A stretch of DNA of 64,000 bases. Origin: Knoellia remsis. GTDB taxonomy: Bacteria; Actinomycetota; Actinomycetes; Actinomycetales; Dermatophilaceae. The stretch is from positions 1 through 64,000 of the forward strand of contig NZ_PVTI01000013.1 in the NCBI RefSeq assembly GCF_003002895.1, written 5' to 3'. This document shows, one piece after another, positions 36,942-45,313 of this stretch. The first letter of the stretch is position 1. Every line of letters begins with the position of its first letter. The notes beneath the pieces were generated by a model. The model was not told the origin of the DNA. It saw nothing but the letters and a program-made list of their open reading frames with translations, and ran no database searches. The position numbers were made by a program, and so were the translations under genes.

Positions 36942-37547
36942 GTGAGTGAGACGTGGATGGTGGTCGGTTTGGGGAACCCGGGGCCGACGTATGCCGGCAA
37001 CCGCCACAACGTCGGGGCGATGGTCGTCGATGAGCTCGCGTCGCGGACGAGCAGCACGTTGCGCGCGCACAAGGCGCGGGCGTCGGCGGCTCAGGTGCGC
37101 ATCGGGATGGGACCCGGTGGGGTGCCCGGGCCGCCGGCGGTGATCGCCGTACCGCACAGCTACATGAACGAGTCGGGCGGCCCGGTGAAGGCGCTCATGG
37201 GGTTCTTCTCGGTGGAGCCCGACCGGCTCGTCGTCGTCCATGACGAGCTCGACATCCCGGCCGGCGACGTGCGGCTCAAGCTCGGCGGGGGAGAGGGCGG
37301 TCACAACGGGCTGCGCTCGATCTCGAAGTCGCTGGGGACTCGTGACTATCTGCGGGTGCGGGTCGGCATCGGTCGTCCGCCGGGTCGCCAGGACGCTGCG
37401 GACTACGTGCTCAAGGACTTCTCGCCGACCGAGCGCAAGGAGCTGCCCTTCCTCCTCGGTGACGCCGCCGACGCGGTCGAGATGCTCGTGACGCGCGGCC
37501 TGCTCGACGCGCAGCAGCGCTTCCACGCGCCGGCCGGCGAGCGCTGA
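36942..37547 (+). CDS. pth: Peptidyl-tRNA hydrolase
   Basis: A 201-residue esterase that frees tRNA from stalled peptidyl-tRNA. [21 protein letters not shown] contains the catalytic His; [30 protein letters not shown] and GGHNGLRSI are the other active-site blocks. GTG 36942 gives a family-length protein. A 27-bp hairpin follows 20 bp after its stop. Confidence 0.95.
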   Translation: MSETWMVVGLGNPGPTYAGNRHNVGAMVVDELASRTSSTLRAHKARASAAQVRIGMGPGGVPGPPAVIAVPHSYMNESGGPVKALMGFFSVEPDRLVVVHDELDIPAGDVRLKLGGGEGGHNGLRSISKSLGTRDYLRVRVGIGRPPGRQDAADYVLKDFSPTERKELPFLLGDAADAVEMLVTRGLLDAQQRFHAPAGER

Positions 37548-37566
37548 CCCACGGTCGAACACCACC

Positions 37567-37626
37567 CTTTCATCGTCTATGACGGATAGGTACGTATGAG
37601 TACTTATCCGTCATAGACGATGAAAG
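37567..37626 (+). terminator. Exceptionally long AT-rich hairpin after pth
   Basis: A 27-bp stem (37567-37593 with 37600-37626) and 6-base loop GTATGA. Only one position is not Watson-Crick, G37589 opposite T37604, a G-U wobble in the + strand RNA (a C-A mismatch on the other strand). The stem is about half AT, far below the surrounding GC content. No T-run follows. It may terminate pth, but its length and composition are unusual. Confidence 0.7.
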
Positions 37627-37705
37627 AGCAGTGCCACTCCGGAGGCGGCCCGGGCTCGCAGGGAGGCGCGCGTTGGGGTCGAGCCTGACCGTCGGTGGGC
37701 AGACC

Positions 37706-37719
37706 TAGACTTGGTGGTG
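37706..37719 (+). promoter_or_regulatory. Candidate leaderless mfd promoter (-10)
   Basis: TAGACT at 37706-37711 lies eight bases before ATG 37720 and five before a GTG in the same frame. CTGACC near 37685 might be a -35. No ribosome site separates them, so mfd is probably translated from a leaderless mRNA. Confidence 0.5.
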
Positions 37720-40700
37720 ATGCCCACGCTGCACCTTCCGCCGCTCGGCGCTGTCATCGACACGTTCGGCGCCGACCCCGCGATCCGCTCCCTTCTCGAG
37801 ACCGCCACCGGTCCCGGCACGCCCTCGCTCGACGTCTCGGTCAGCGCGGGCGCCCGGCCGGTGCTCCTCGCTGCCGCCGTGCAGCGCCTCCTCGCCACCG
37901 CGCCCGAGCGGCTGCCGCTCCTCGTCGTCACCGCGACGAGCCGTGAGGCCGAGGACCTCACCGCGGCGCTCGGCTGCGTCCTCGACCCCGACACCGTCGC
38001 CGACTTCCCGAGCTGGGAGACGCTGCCGCACGAGCGGCTCAGCCCGCGCTCGGACACCGTCGGCCGTCGCCTCGCCGTCCTGCGCCGGCTCGCCCACCCG
38101 GCCCCGAGCAGCGAGGACGACGCCGCCCACGGCCGGCTCTCCGTCGTCGTCGCACCCGTGCGCGCCGTCCTGCAGCCCATCGCCACCGGCCTCGGCGACC
38201 TCACCCCGGTCTCGCTGAAGGCCGGTGAGGAGCACGACCTCGACGAGGTCGTCGAAGCCCTCGTGAACGCCGCCTACAGCCGCACCGACCTCGTCGAGCG
38301 ACGCGGCGAGTTCGCCGTCCGTGGCGGCATCCTCGACGTCTTCCCCCCGACCGAGGAGCACCCGCTCCGCATCGAGTTCTGGGGCGACACCGTCGAGGAG
38401 GTGCGCTGGTTCAAGGTCGCCGACCAGCGCAGCCTCGAGGTCGCCGAGCACGGCCTCTGGGCGCCGCCGTGCCGGGAGGTGCTGCTCACCGACACCGTCC
38501 GCGACCGTGCCGCCGCCCTCGCCGAGCAGCTGCCCGGCGCCGCCGACCTGCTGCACAAGCTCGCCGCCGGCATCGCCGTCGAGGGCATGGAGTCCCTCGC
38601 CCCGGCCCTCGTCGACGGCATGGAGTCGCTGCTCGACTCCTTCCCCGAGGGTGCGGCCGTCGTCGCCGTCGACCCCGAGCGCATCCGCACCCGCGCCCAC
38701 GACCTCGTCGCGACGAGCCAGGAGTTCCTCGACGCCGGGTGGGCGAACGCCGCCGCCGGCAACGCCGTCCCGATCGACCTCGAACGCGTCCTCGGGCAGG
38801 CGTCGTTCTGGACGATGGCCGACCTGCGCGACCACGCCCGCACGACCGGCCGGGCATGGTGGGACCTCACCCCGTTCGCCCTCGACACCGAGACCGCGAA
38901 CGACAGCGACGCCGACGTCGTGGCGACCGACACGCAGGACCCCCCGGCATACCGCGGGGACATCGAGGCCGCGGCGAGCGACCTGCGCGGCTGGACCGAC
39001 GACGGCTGGCGCGTCCTCGTCGCCACCGACGGCCCCGGGTCGGCCAAGCGCATCGCCGAGGTCCTCGGCGAGGCCGAGGTCCCGGCCCGCCTCGACGACG
39101 ACCTCACCGACGACGCGGGCTTCGCCCCCGGCGTCGTCCACGTCACCACGGCCCAGCTCGGCCGTGGGTTCCTCCACCCGCCGAGCCGGCTCGCCCTGCT
39201 CACCGAGACCGACCTCACCGGCACCCCGTCCGCCGGGCCCTCGACCAAGGACATGCGGCGCATGCCGTCGCGCCGGCGCAACCAGGTCGACCCGCTCCAG
39301 CTCACGCCCGGCGACTTCGTCGTGCACGAGCAGCACGGCGTCGGCCGGTTCGTCGAGATGATGCAACGGACCGTGCAGGGTGCGACCCGCGAGTACCTCG
39401 TCATCGAGTACGCCCCGTCCAAGCGTGGCCAGCCCGGGGACCGGCTCTTCGTCCCCACCGACCAGCTCGACCAGGTCACCCGCTACGTCGGCGGCGAGCA
39501 GCCCAGCCTCAACAAGATGGGTGGCTCGGACTGGAAGCAGACCAAGAGCCGCGCCCGCCGCTACGTCAAGCAGATCGCCGCCGAGCTCATCCAGCTCTAC
39601 TCGGCGCGGATGGCGACGAAGGGCCACGCGTTCGCCCGGGACACCCCGTGGCAGCGCGAGCTCGAGGACGCCTTCGCCTACGTCGAGACGCCTGACCAGC
39701 TCAGCTCGATCGACGAGGTCAAGGCCGACATGGAGCGCGAGGTCCCCATGGACCGCCTCCTCGCCGGGGACGTCGGCTACGGCAAGACCGAGATCGCCGT
39801 GCGCGCCGCGTTCAAGGCCATCCAGGACGGCAAGCAGGTCGCCGTCCTCGTGCCGACGACCCTGCTCGTCCAGCAGCACCTGCAGACCTTCACCGAGCGG
39901 TATGCGCCGTTCCCGGTGACGGTCAGGGCGCTGAGCCGGTTCCAGACCGCGAAGGAGAGCCAGCAGGTCATCGAGGGTCTCGCCGACGGCAGCATCGACC
40001 TCGTCATCGGCACCCACCGCCTGCTCTCGGACCAGATCCGGTTCAAGGACCTCGGTCTCGTCATCGTCGACGAGGAGCAGCGCTTCGGTGTCGAGCACAA
40101 GGAGCAGCTCAAGACGCTCCGCACCGCCGTCGACGTCCTCGCGATGTCCGCGACCCCGATCCCGCGCACACTCGAGATGGCCGTGACCGGCATACGCGAA
40201 ATGTCCACTCTCGCAACGCCGCCCGAGGAAAGACACCCCGTCCTCACCTACGTCGGCGCCTACGAGGAGAAGCAGATCACCGCCGCGATCCGCCGCGAGC
40301 TGCTGCGCGAGGGACAGGTCTTCTACATCCACAACAAGGTGTCGACGATCGAGAAGGCTGCGGCCCGCATCCGCGAGCTCGTGCCCGAGGCCAGGGTCGC
40401 CACCGCCCACGGCAAGATGGGCGAGCACCGGCTCGAGCAGGTCGTCGTCGACTTCTGGGAGAAGCGGTTCGACGTCCTCGTCTGCACGACGATCGTCGAG
40501 ACCGGCCTCGACATCTCCAACGCCAACACCCTCATCGTCGAACGCGCCGACCGGCTCGGCCTGAGCCAGCTGCACCAGCTGCGCGGACGCGTCGGGCGCG
40601 GCCGCGAGCGGGCCTACTCGTACTTCCTCTACCCGCCCGAGACGCCGCTGACCGAGACCGCGCACGACCGGCTGCAGACGATCGCGAGCCACACCGACCT

Positions 40701-41376
40701 CGGCGCCGGCATGCAGGTCGCGATGAAGGACCTCGAGATCCGCGGCGCCGGCAACCTCCTCGGTGGCGAGCAGTCCGGCCACATCGCGGGAGTCGGGTTC
40801 GACCTCTACGTCCGGCTCGTCGGCGAGGCCGTCGCGAGCTTCAAGGGTGAGGCTGACGAGGAGCTGGGCGAGATCAAGATCGAGCTGCCCGTCGACGCCC
40901 ACCTGCCGCACGACTACGTGCCGGGGGAGCGGCTGCGGCTCGAGGCATACAAGAAGCTCGCCACCGTCGCCGACGAGGGCCAGCTCGCCGAGATCGAGGC
41001 CGAGCTCACCGACCGCTACGGCGCACCGCCCGAGCCGGTCCGGAACCTCATCGAGGTGGCGCGGCTGCGCACCGTGGCGCGCGCGGCCGGCATACGCGAC
41101 ATCTCGGTGCAGGGCACGAACGTCCGCTTCGGGCCGGTCGAGCTGCGCGAGAGCCAGGAGCTGCGTCTGAAGCGCCTCCACCCCGGCGCGATCATCAAGG
41201 ACGCGCTCGGCGTCATGCTCGTGCCGCGCCCGATGACCGCCCGCGTCGGCGGCCAGCCACTGCGCAACCGCGACGTCCTCGAGTGGGCCGGTAGCGTGAT
41301 CCGCAGCGTCGTCATGGACAATGTCGGCGAAGCAGCCAAGGTGGCGACGTCCACGGTGACGACGCCCACCCGATGA
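37720..41376 (+). CDS. mfd: Transcription-repair coupling factor
   Basis: A 1218-residue DNA translocase that removes stalled RNA polymerase and recruits UvrA. The N-terminal UvrB-like part contains FPSWETLPHERLSP; a CarD-like RNA polymerase interaction domain begins near residue 530 (LTPGDFVVHEQHGVGRFVEM); helicase motifs follow, with GDVGYGKTE near 683 and DEEQRFG near 783; the C-terminal D7 domain is present. Several GTG codons just before ATG 37720 are alternative starts. An unknown lipoprotein and mazG follow, as in Mycobacterium. Confidence 0.96.
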   Translation: MPTLHLPPLGAVIDTFGADPAIRSLLETATGPGTPSLDVSVSAGARPVLLAAAVQRLLATAPERLPLLVVTATSREAEDLTAALGCVLDPDTVADFPSWETLPHERLSPRSDTVGRRLAVLRRLAHPAPSSEDDAAHGRLSVVVAPVRAVLQPIATGLGDLTPVSLKAGEEHDLDEVVEALVNAAYSRTDLVERRGEFAVRGGILDVFPPTEEHPLRIEFWGDTVEEVRWFKVADQRSLEVAEHGLWAPPCREVLLTDTVRDRAAALAEQLPGAADLLHKLAAGIAVEGMESLAPALVDGMESLLDSFPEGAAVVAVDPERIRTRAHDLVATSQEFLDAGWANAAAGNAVPIDLERVLGQASFWTMADLRDHARTTGRAWWDLTPFALDTETANDSDADVVATDTQDPPAYRGDIEAAASDLRGWTDDGWRVLVATDGPGSAKRIAEVLGEAEVPARLDDDLTDDAGFAPGVVHVTTAQLGRGFLHPPSRLALLTETDLTGTPSAGPSTKDMRRMPSRRRNQVDPLQLTPGDFVVHEQHGVGRFVEMMQRTVQGATREYLVIEYAPSKRGQPGDRLFVPTDQLDQVTRYVGGEQPSLNKMGGSDWKQTKSRARRYVKQIAAELIQLYSARMATKGHAFARDTPWQRELEDAFAYVETPDQLSSIDEVKADMEREVPMDRLLAGDVGYGKTEIAVRAAFKAIQDGKQVAVLVPTTLLVQQHLQTFTERYAPFPVTVRALSRFQTAKESQQVIEGLADGSIDLVIGTHRLLSDQIRFKDLGLVIVDEEQRFGVEHKEQLKTLRTAVDVLAMSATPIPRTLEMAVTGIREMSTLATPPEERHPVLTYVGAYEEKQITAAIRRELLREGQVFYIHNKVSTIEKAAARIRELVPEARVATAHGKMGEHRLEQVVVDFWEKRFDVLVCTTIVETGLDISNANTLIVERADRLGLSQLHQLRGRVGRGRERAYSYFLYPPETPLTETAHDRLQTIASHTDLGAGMQVAMKDLEIRGAGNLLGGEQSGHIAGVGFDLYVRLVGEAVASFKGEADEELGEIKIELPVDAHLPHDYVPGERLRLEAYKKLATVADEGQLAEIEAELTDRYGAPPEPVRNLIEVARLRTVARAAGIRDISVQGTNVRFGPVELRESQELRLKRLHPGAIIKDALGVMLVPRPMTARVGGQPLRNRDVLEWAGSVIRSVVMDNVGEAAKVATSTVTTPTR

Positions 41377-41395
41377 TCGAAGGGAACCCCCAGTG

Positions 41396-41953
41396 ATGGC
41401 CGTCCGGGCGTCCAAGCCTTCCAAGGCGTTCAAGGCACCGTATGCCGCGCTTGCGCTCGCGGGTGCCCTCACTCTGGGTGCCTGCTCGGGGACGACCTCC
41501 GCCCAGACCGCCGCGAAGGTCGACGGCCGCGTCATCACCAACGAGCAGGTGCAGGTCGCGACCGACCAGATCAACACCGCCTTCGAGGGGCAGATGCAGC
41601 AGCCGCTGACGCCGTCGACGACGCTCAGCCTGCTCATCCAGGCGCCCTACATGATCGAGGCGGCCAAGAAGGCGGGCCAGCCGCAGAGCGAGTCCGCGGC
41701 CCGCGCCCAGCTCGCCCAGCTCCAGGAGACGCCCGCGCCGGAGACTGTCCAGCTCGTCCAGGCCGACCTCAGCCGGATGAAGCTCACCCAGGAGTCGGGC
41801 CAGGCGCTCGTCGAGACGCTGCGCGGCCTCGACGTGTCGGTCAACCCACGCTACGGCGAGTACGACCCGGCCAACCTCGCCGTGACCCCGGACACCCCGA
41901 ACTGGATCGTGCCGTCCGAGTCGCCCTCGCCCCAGCTCGCGCCGCCGCAGTGA
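41396..41953 (+). CDS. Lipoprotein with SurA N-terminal-like domain
   Basis: A 185-residue exported protein: basic start, hydrophobic core and lipobox LGAC, then a helical domain (VDGRVITNEQVQVATDQIN) like the N-terminal part of SurA/PrsA foldases, but without a rotamase domain. The C terminus ends in a Pro/Ser tail. GTG 41393 or ATG 41396 may start it. It sits between mfd and mazG, where many actinobacteria carry a SurA-N-like lipoprotein. Extracytoplasmic chaperone activity is inferred only. Confidence 0.75.
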   Translation: MAVRASKPSKAFKAPYAALALAGALTLGACSGTTSAQTAAKVDGRVITNEQVQVATDQINTAFEGQMQQPLTPSTTLSLLIQAPYMIEAAKKAGQPQSESAARAQLAQLQETPAPETVQLVQADLSRMKLTQESGQALVETLRGLDVSVNPRYGEYDPANLAVTPDTPNWIVPSESPSPQLAPPQ

Positions 41954-41983
41954 CGACGGTCGAGCGGTGACCACGGCCGAGCG

Positions 41984-42736
41984 ATGACGACGGGTCGGCT
42001 CGCCCTGCTCGTGACGAGCCCGCGGGTCGCCCCCGGGCTGATGTCCCGCAGCGCATGGCAGGTCATCGAGTCGTCGACGGGCCGGTTCTGCCGTGCGGCC
42101 GACGAGCCGGCGGCCGCGGCCGTGGTCGAGGCCGGGCTCGACGTGGAGGCCGTCGGGGAGGAGCCCGCGGCGGCCGACCTCGCCCGCCTGCTCGTGGACC
42201 GGGCGGCCGCCGGCGTCGACGTCGTCTGGCTCGGCTCCGCCGACGGCGACCCGGGGCTCACCGACGCCATCGCCTCGGAGGTCTCCCGCCTCGAGACGCC
42301 GCCCGAGGTCGAGGTCGTCGTTGGCTCCTGGGACCCGCCCGGCGCCCGGCTGCTCGACGCCGTCGCCGTCATGGACCGGCTGCGCTCGCCCGGTGGCTGC
42401 CCGTGGGACGCGAAGCAAACCCATGAGTCGCTGGCGAAGTACCTCACCGAGGAGGCCGCCGAGACGGTCGAGGCCATCGAGTCCGGGGATCGCAGCCACC
42501 TCGCTGAAGAGCTCGGGGACGTCCTGCTCCAGGTGCTCTTCCACGCGCGCGTCGCCGAGGACGCCGCGGAGGAGGGCGAGCGGTTCGACATCGACGACGT
42601 CGCCGGTGGTCTCGTCGACAAGCTCGTCCGCCGCCACCCGCACGTCTTCGCCGACGGCGACGCCTCCACCCCTGAAGATGTCGAGGCCGCGTGGGCGCGG
42701 ATCAAGGCCGAGGAGAAGGCCGCCGGCCTGCGCTGA
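41984..42736 (+). CDS. mazG: Nucleoside triphosphate pyrophosphohydrolase
   Basis: A 250-residue house-cleaning enzyme. The C-terminal MazG domain (about residues 125-235) has LRSPGGCPWDAKQTHESL, EEAAETVEAI and EELGDVLLQVLFHARVA with the metal-binding EExxE and ExxD sets. The N-terminal 110 residues are an actinobacterial extension resembling a worn tetrapyrrole-methylase fold (LALLVTSPRVAPGLMS). It follows the SurA-like gene by 30 bp. Confidence 0.93.
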   Translation: MTTGRLALLVTSPRVAPGLMSRSAWQVIESSTGRFCRAADEPAAAAVVEAGLDVEAVGEEPAAADLARLLVDRAAAGVDVVWLGSADGDPGLTDAIASEVSRLETPPEVEVVVGSWDPPGARLLDAVAVMDRLRSPGGCPWDAKQTHESLAKYLTEEAAETVEAIESGDRSHLAEELGDVLLQVLFHARVAEDAAEEGERFDIDDVAGGLVDKLVRRHPHVFADGDASTPEDVEAAWARIKAEEKAAGLR

Positions 42737-42864
42737 GCGGCAGCTCGGGTGGGTCGGGTCGGCTCGCTCTCGGTGTCGTCACGAATCGCCGTTCCGCGGG
42801 ACACGCGGCCCGCCGAGTGGGACGCTGAGCCGCTGCCGTCCCCGCGCGCTCGTCAGGAGTCCCC

Positions 42865-43443
42865 GTGTCCGCGTCCTTCCCGCCTCCCAGTGCTCACCCC
42901 GATCCGTATGCCGGTCAGTCCGGTCCGTATGCCGGCCCACCCGCTGTCGGTGCGCCGACGTCGTACGGTGCGCCCGCGGCATACGGTGCGCCATCACCGT
43001 ATGGTGCGTCCGCGGCATACGGTGCGTCATCCGCCTTCGGAACGAGCCCGATGCCAGCGCCACGGGCCGCAGGCATGAACCTGTGGCTCGCCGGTGGCCT
43101 CGGCGTCGTCATCGGAGGGCTCCTCGGGGTCCTGCTCGCGTGGCTGCTGCCGATGCTCTTCTTCATGGTCCTCGGCTTCGGCGCGTTCGGGCCCGTGGAC
43201 GGGCCGATGACGAGCCCGAGCCGGGTCGACGTCGCGGCCGACGGATCGGTGAGCGGTGAGGCGTTGGCACAGGCCCTCATGGACTCCGGGTGGTACGAGG
43301 ACATGACCTGTCCCGCGACCCCGAAGGTCGCGACCGACGTGACGGCCATCTGCACCGGCACCGACGGCTTCATGGACCTGCGGGTTGTCGTCGTCTTCCG
43401 GGGAGACAGTGGCAGCTTCAGCGTGGCCGACCTCTTCGAATGA
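42865..43443 (+). CDS. Membrane protein with DUF4333-like C terminus, paralogue 1
   Basis: A 192-residue protein: a Pro/Tyr/Ala/Gly-rich N terminus (about 65 residues, repeated PYA and AYGA units), one membrane segment (about 70-100), and an outer C-terminal domain with MTCPATPKVATDVTAICTG resembling DUF4333. The Tyr-Ala repeats are written with the dispersed heptamer: GTATGCC or GGCATAC occurs four times within 42905-43022. GTG start. A paralogue follows, so a tandem duplication is evident. Function unknown. Confidence 0.72.
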   Translation: MSASFPPPSAHPDPYAGQSGPYAGPPAVGAPTSYGAPAAYGAPSPYGASAAYGASSAFGTSPMPAPRAAGMNLWLAGGLGVVIGGLLGVLLAWLLPMLFFMVLGFGAFGPVDGPMTSPSRVDVAADGSVSGEALAQALMDSGWYEDMTCPATPKVATDVTAICTGTDGFMDLRVVVVFRGDSGSFSVADLFE

Positions 43444-43603
43444 CGGCACCGGGATGCGCGGGGGTGCGCTGACGGGTGTCGGGCTGCGCTCTCGAGGGGG
43501 CTGGCGTCTCGGCTTCGTCACGAAGTGCGGTTCGTCAGGACGTGGTGCCCGCGGGATGGGAGGCTGAGCCCTGCCTCCCACCGATCATCCCCAGGAGACC
43601 TGC

Positions 43604-44119
43604 GTGTCCTCGTCCTTCCCGCCTCCCAGCGGCCAGCCCGGACCGTATGCCGCTGCGCCCGCCCACGGTGCGCCCTACCCGTATGGCGGCCCGGCGGCAT
43701 ACGGAGGTGCGCCCGGCGGTCAGCCGCCGTCGAGGGGGTTCAACCCGTGGCTCGCGGCCGGGTTGGGCGCGCTCGGGGGTGCGATCATGACCACCCTCCT
43801 CGCGATGGTGATGTGGTTCGCGATGGGCTACCCGATGCCGTGGGAGACCCCGCAGGACTACGCCGCGGAGTGGACCGGTCAGGTCGACCCCGACGCCAGC
43901 GGGCGGGTGCCCGGGCCGGTGCTCTCCGACGCGGTGACCGAGATGAGCGACGGGTACTACGTCGACGTGAGCTGCCCCGACACGCCTCGAGTGACCGCTG
44001 ACATCACGACCGTGTGCCGGGTCGACGACGGGATCGAGCCGTTCACCGCGGTGGTGCTCTTCCTCAATGACAGCGGCGACTTCGAGGTCGCCGAGTTCTA
44101 CACCGCCAACGGCAGTTGA
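43604..44119 (+). CDS. Membrane protein with DUF4333-like C terminus, paralogue 2
   Basis: A 171-residue paralogue of the preceding gene, sharing the MS(A/S)SFPPPS start, Pro/Tyr/Gly-rich N terminus, one membrane segment and an outer domain with SCPDTPRVTADITTVC. The 100-bp upstream regions of both genes also resemble each other (TCGTCACGAA, GCGGGA, GGCTGAGCC, GTCC..CTTCCCGCCTCCCAG), so the duplication included the promoter region. GTG start. Function unknown. Confidence 0.72.
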   Translation: MSSSFPPPSGQPGPYAAAPAHGAPYPYGGPAAYGGAPGGQPPSRGFNPWLAAGLGALGGAIMTTLLAMVMWFAMGYPMPWETPQDYAAEWTGQVDPDASGRVPGPVLSDAVTEMSDGYYVDVSCPDTPRVTADITTVCRVDDGIEPFTAVVLFLNDSGDFEVAEFYTANGS

Positions 44120-44145
44120 CTTGATATATCAAGTGACGCTTAAAT
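44116..44145 (+). promoter_or_regulatory. psuK promoter with operator inside the spacer
   Basis: TTGACT (44116-44121), 18 bp, TTAAAT (44140-44145). The perfect palindrome ACTTGATATATCAAGT (44119-44134) overlaps the -35 and spacer, so a bound dimer would block RNA polymerase. The GTG start lies eight bases after the -10, implying a leaderless mRNA. The likely binder is the HTH domain of the PsuK protein itself. Confidence 0.7.
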
Positions 44146-44152
44146 CTCCTAT

Positions 44153-45313
44153 GTGAAGCTGACGCCGCAGGAGCAGGAGATCCTCGCCCTGCTGCGCGCC
44201 GAACCGCTCCTCGACGCGGCCGGCCTCGCGGCCCGCATCGGCAGTACCCGCGCGGCCGTGTCCGTCGCCCTGTCGAACCTCACCCGCAAGGGCGCGATCC
44301 TCGGCCGCGGCTACGTCGTGCGCCCCGAGGGCGGGTCCGTCCTCGTCGTCGGCGGAGCCGTCCTCGATGCGAAGGTGCGGATCTCGGTGCCGGTCGTCAT
44401 GGGGTCGAGCAACCCCGGCACGTCGACCTCAACGGTCGGGGGAGTGGGGCGCAACATCGCCGAGAACCTCGCCCGGCTCGGCACGCCCACGTCACTCGTG
44501 GCCCCCATCGGTGACGACCTTGCCGGTCGGACCGTCATCGCGCGCACCGAGGCCGCGGGCGTCCAGTGCCGGCACCTCGTGACGTCGCCGCACCCGACCG
44601 GGACGTACTCCGCTGTCCTCGACGACGCCGGTGACCTGCTCGTCGCCGTCGCCGACATGCGCGCCACCGACGAGTTGACGGTCGCCGACCTCGGCGGGGT
44701 GCCGCAGCTGCTCGCCGGGGTCGAGGCGCTCGTCGTCGACGCCAACCTCGGCGCCGACGTGCTGCGCTGGCTGCTGAGGGCCGCGGCCGACGCGAGGGTG
44801 CCGGCGTTCTTCGAGCCGGTGTCCGTCGCCAAGGCCACCGACACCGCGCCCGCCCTCGACGGCTCCGCTCCGGTGCACACGGTCACTCCCAACGTCGACG
44901 AGCTCGCCGCGCTGGTCGGTTCGCCCGTGACTGACGGCGACGACCCGGCCGAGGTGGTGGCCGCCGCCCGCGCACTCCACGAGCGCGGTGTCGACCACGT
45001 GTGGGTGCGCCGCGGCATCCGCGGAAGCCTGCTCTCCATCGCCGGTGACGACGGCGCAGCATCCCGCGTCGTCCTCGTCGACGCCCCCGAGGCCGTGGTC
45101 GAGGACGTCACCGGGGCTGGGGACGCGATGACCGCGGGCTACGTCCACGCCCTGCTTCAGGGCGAGGACCCGGTGGCCGCGGCCCGGTTCGGGCAGGTCG
45201 TCGCCGCCCTCACCGTCGCCTCCACCGAGACCGTCCGCGCCGACCTCACCGCCGCCCTCGTCGCGGCCCACCTCACTCCCGACCACCCCGCAACCCAGGA
45301 GCTGCCCGCATGA
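44153..45313 (+). CDS. psuK: Pseudouridine kinase with N-terminal winged HTH
   Basis: A 386-residue PfkB-family kinase. Residues 1-60 are a winged helix-turn-helix (LTPQEQEILALLRAEPLLDAAGLA, GSTRAAVSVALSNLTRKGAI as two parts), then the PfkB fold with GGVGRNIAENLARLG near residue 97 and the catalytic VTGAGDAMTAGYVHAL near 320. It phosphorylates pseudouridine so that PsuG can cleave it. The attached HTH and the palindrome in its promoter suggest that it represses itself. It overlaps psuG by four bases. Confidence 0.9.
   Translation: MKLTPQEQEILALLRAEPLLDAAGLAARIGSTRAAVSVALSNLTRKGAILGRGYVVRPEGGSVLVVGGAVLDAKVRISVPVVMGSSNPGTSTSTVGGVGRNIAENLARLGTPTSLVAPIGDDLAGRTVIARTEAAGVQCRHLVTSPHPTGTYSAVLDDAGDLLVAVADMRATDELTVADLGGVPQLLAGVEALVVDANLGADVLRWLLRAAADARVPAFFEPVSVAKATDTAPALDGSAPVHTVTPNVDELAALVGSPVTDGDDPAEVVAAARALHERGVDHVWVRRGIRGSLLSIAGDDGAASRVVLVDAPEAVVEDVTGAGDAMTAGYVHALLQGEDPVAAARFGQVVAALTVASTETVRADLTAALVAAHLTPDHPATQELPA

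Noticed and set aside
37705-41637. Very long open reading frames antisense to mfd, rsmA-ispE, glmU and others
   Set aside because: High GC makes long antisense frames common; these have low-complexity, charge-skewed translations, no ribosome sites and lie over well-conserved genes.
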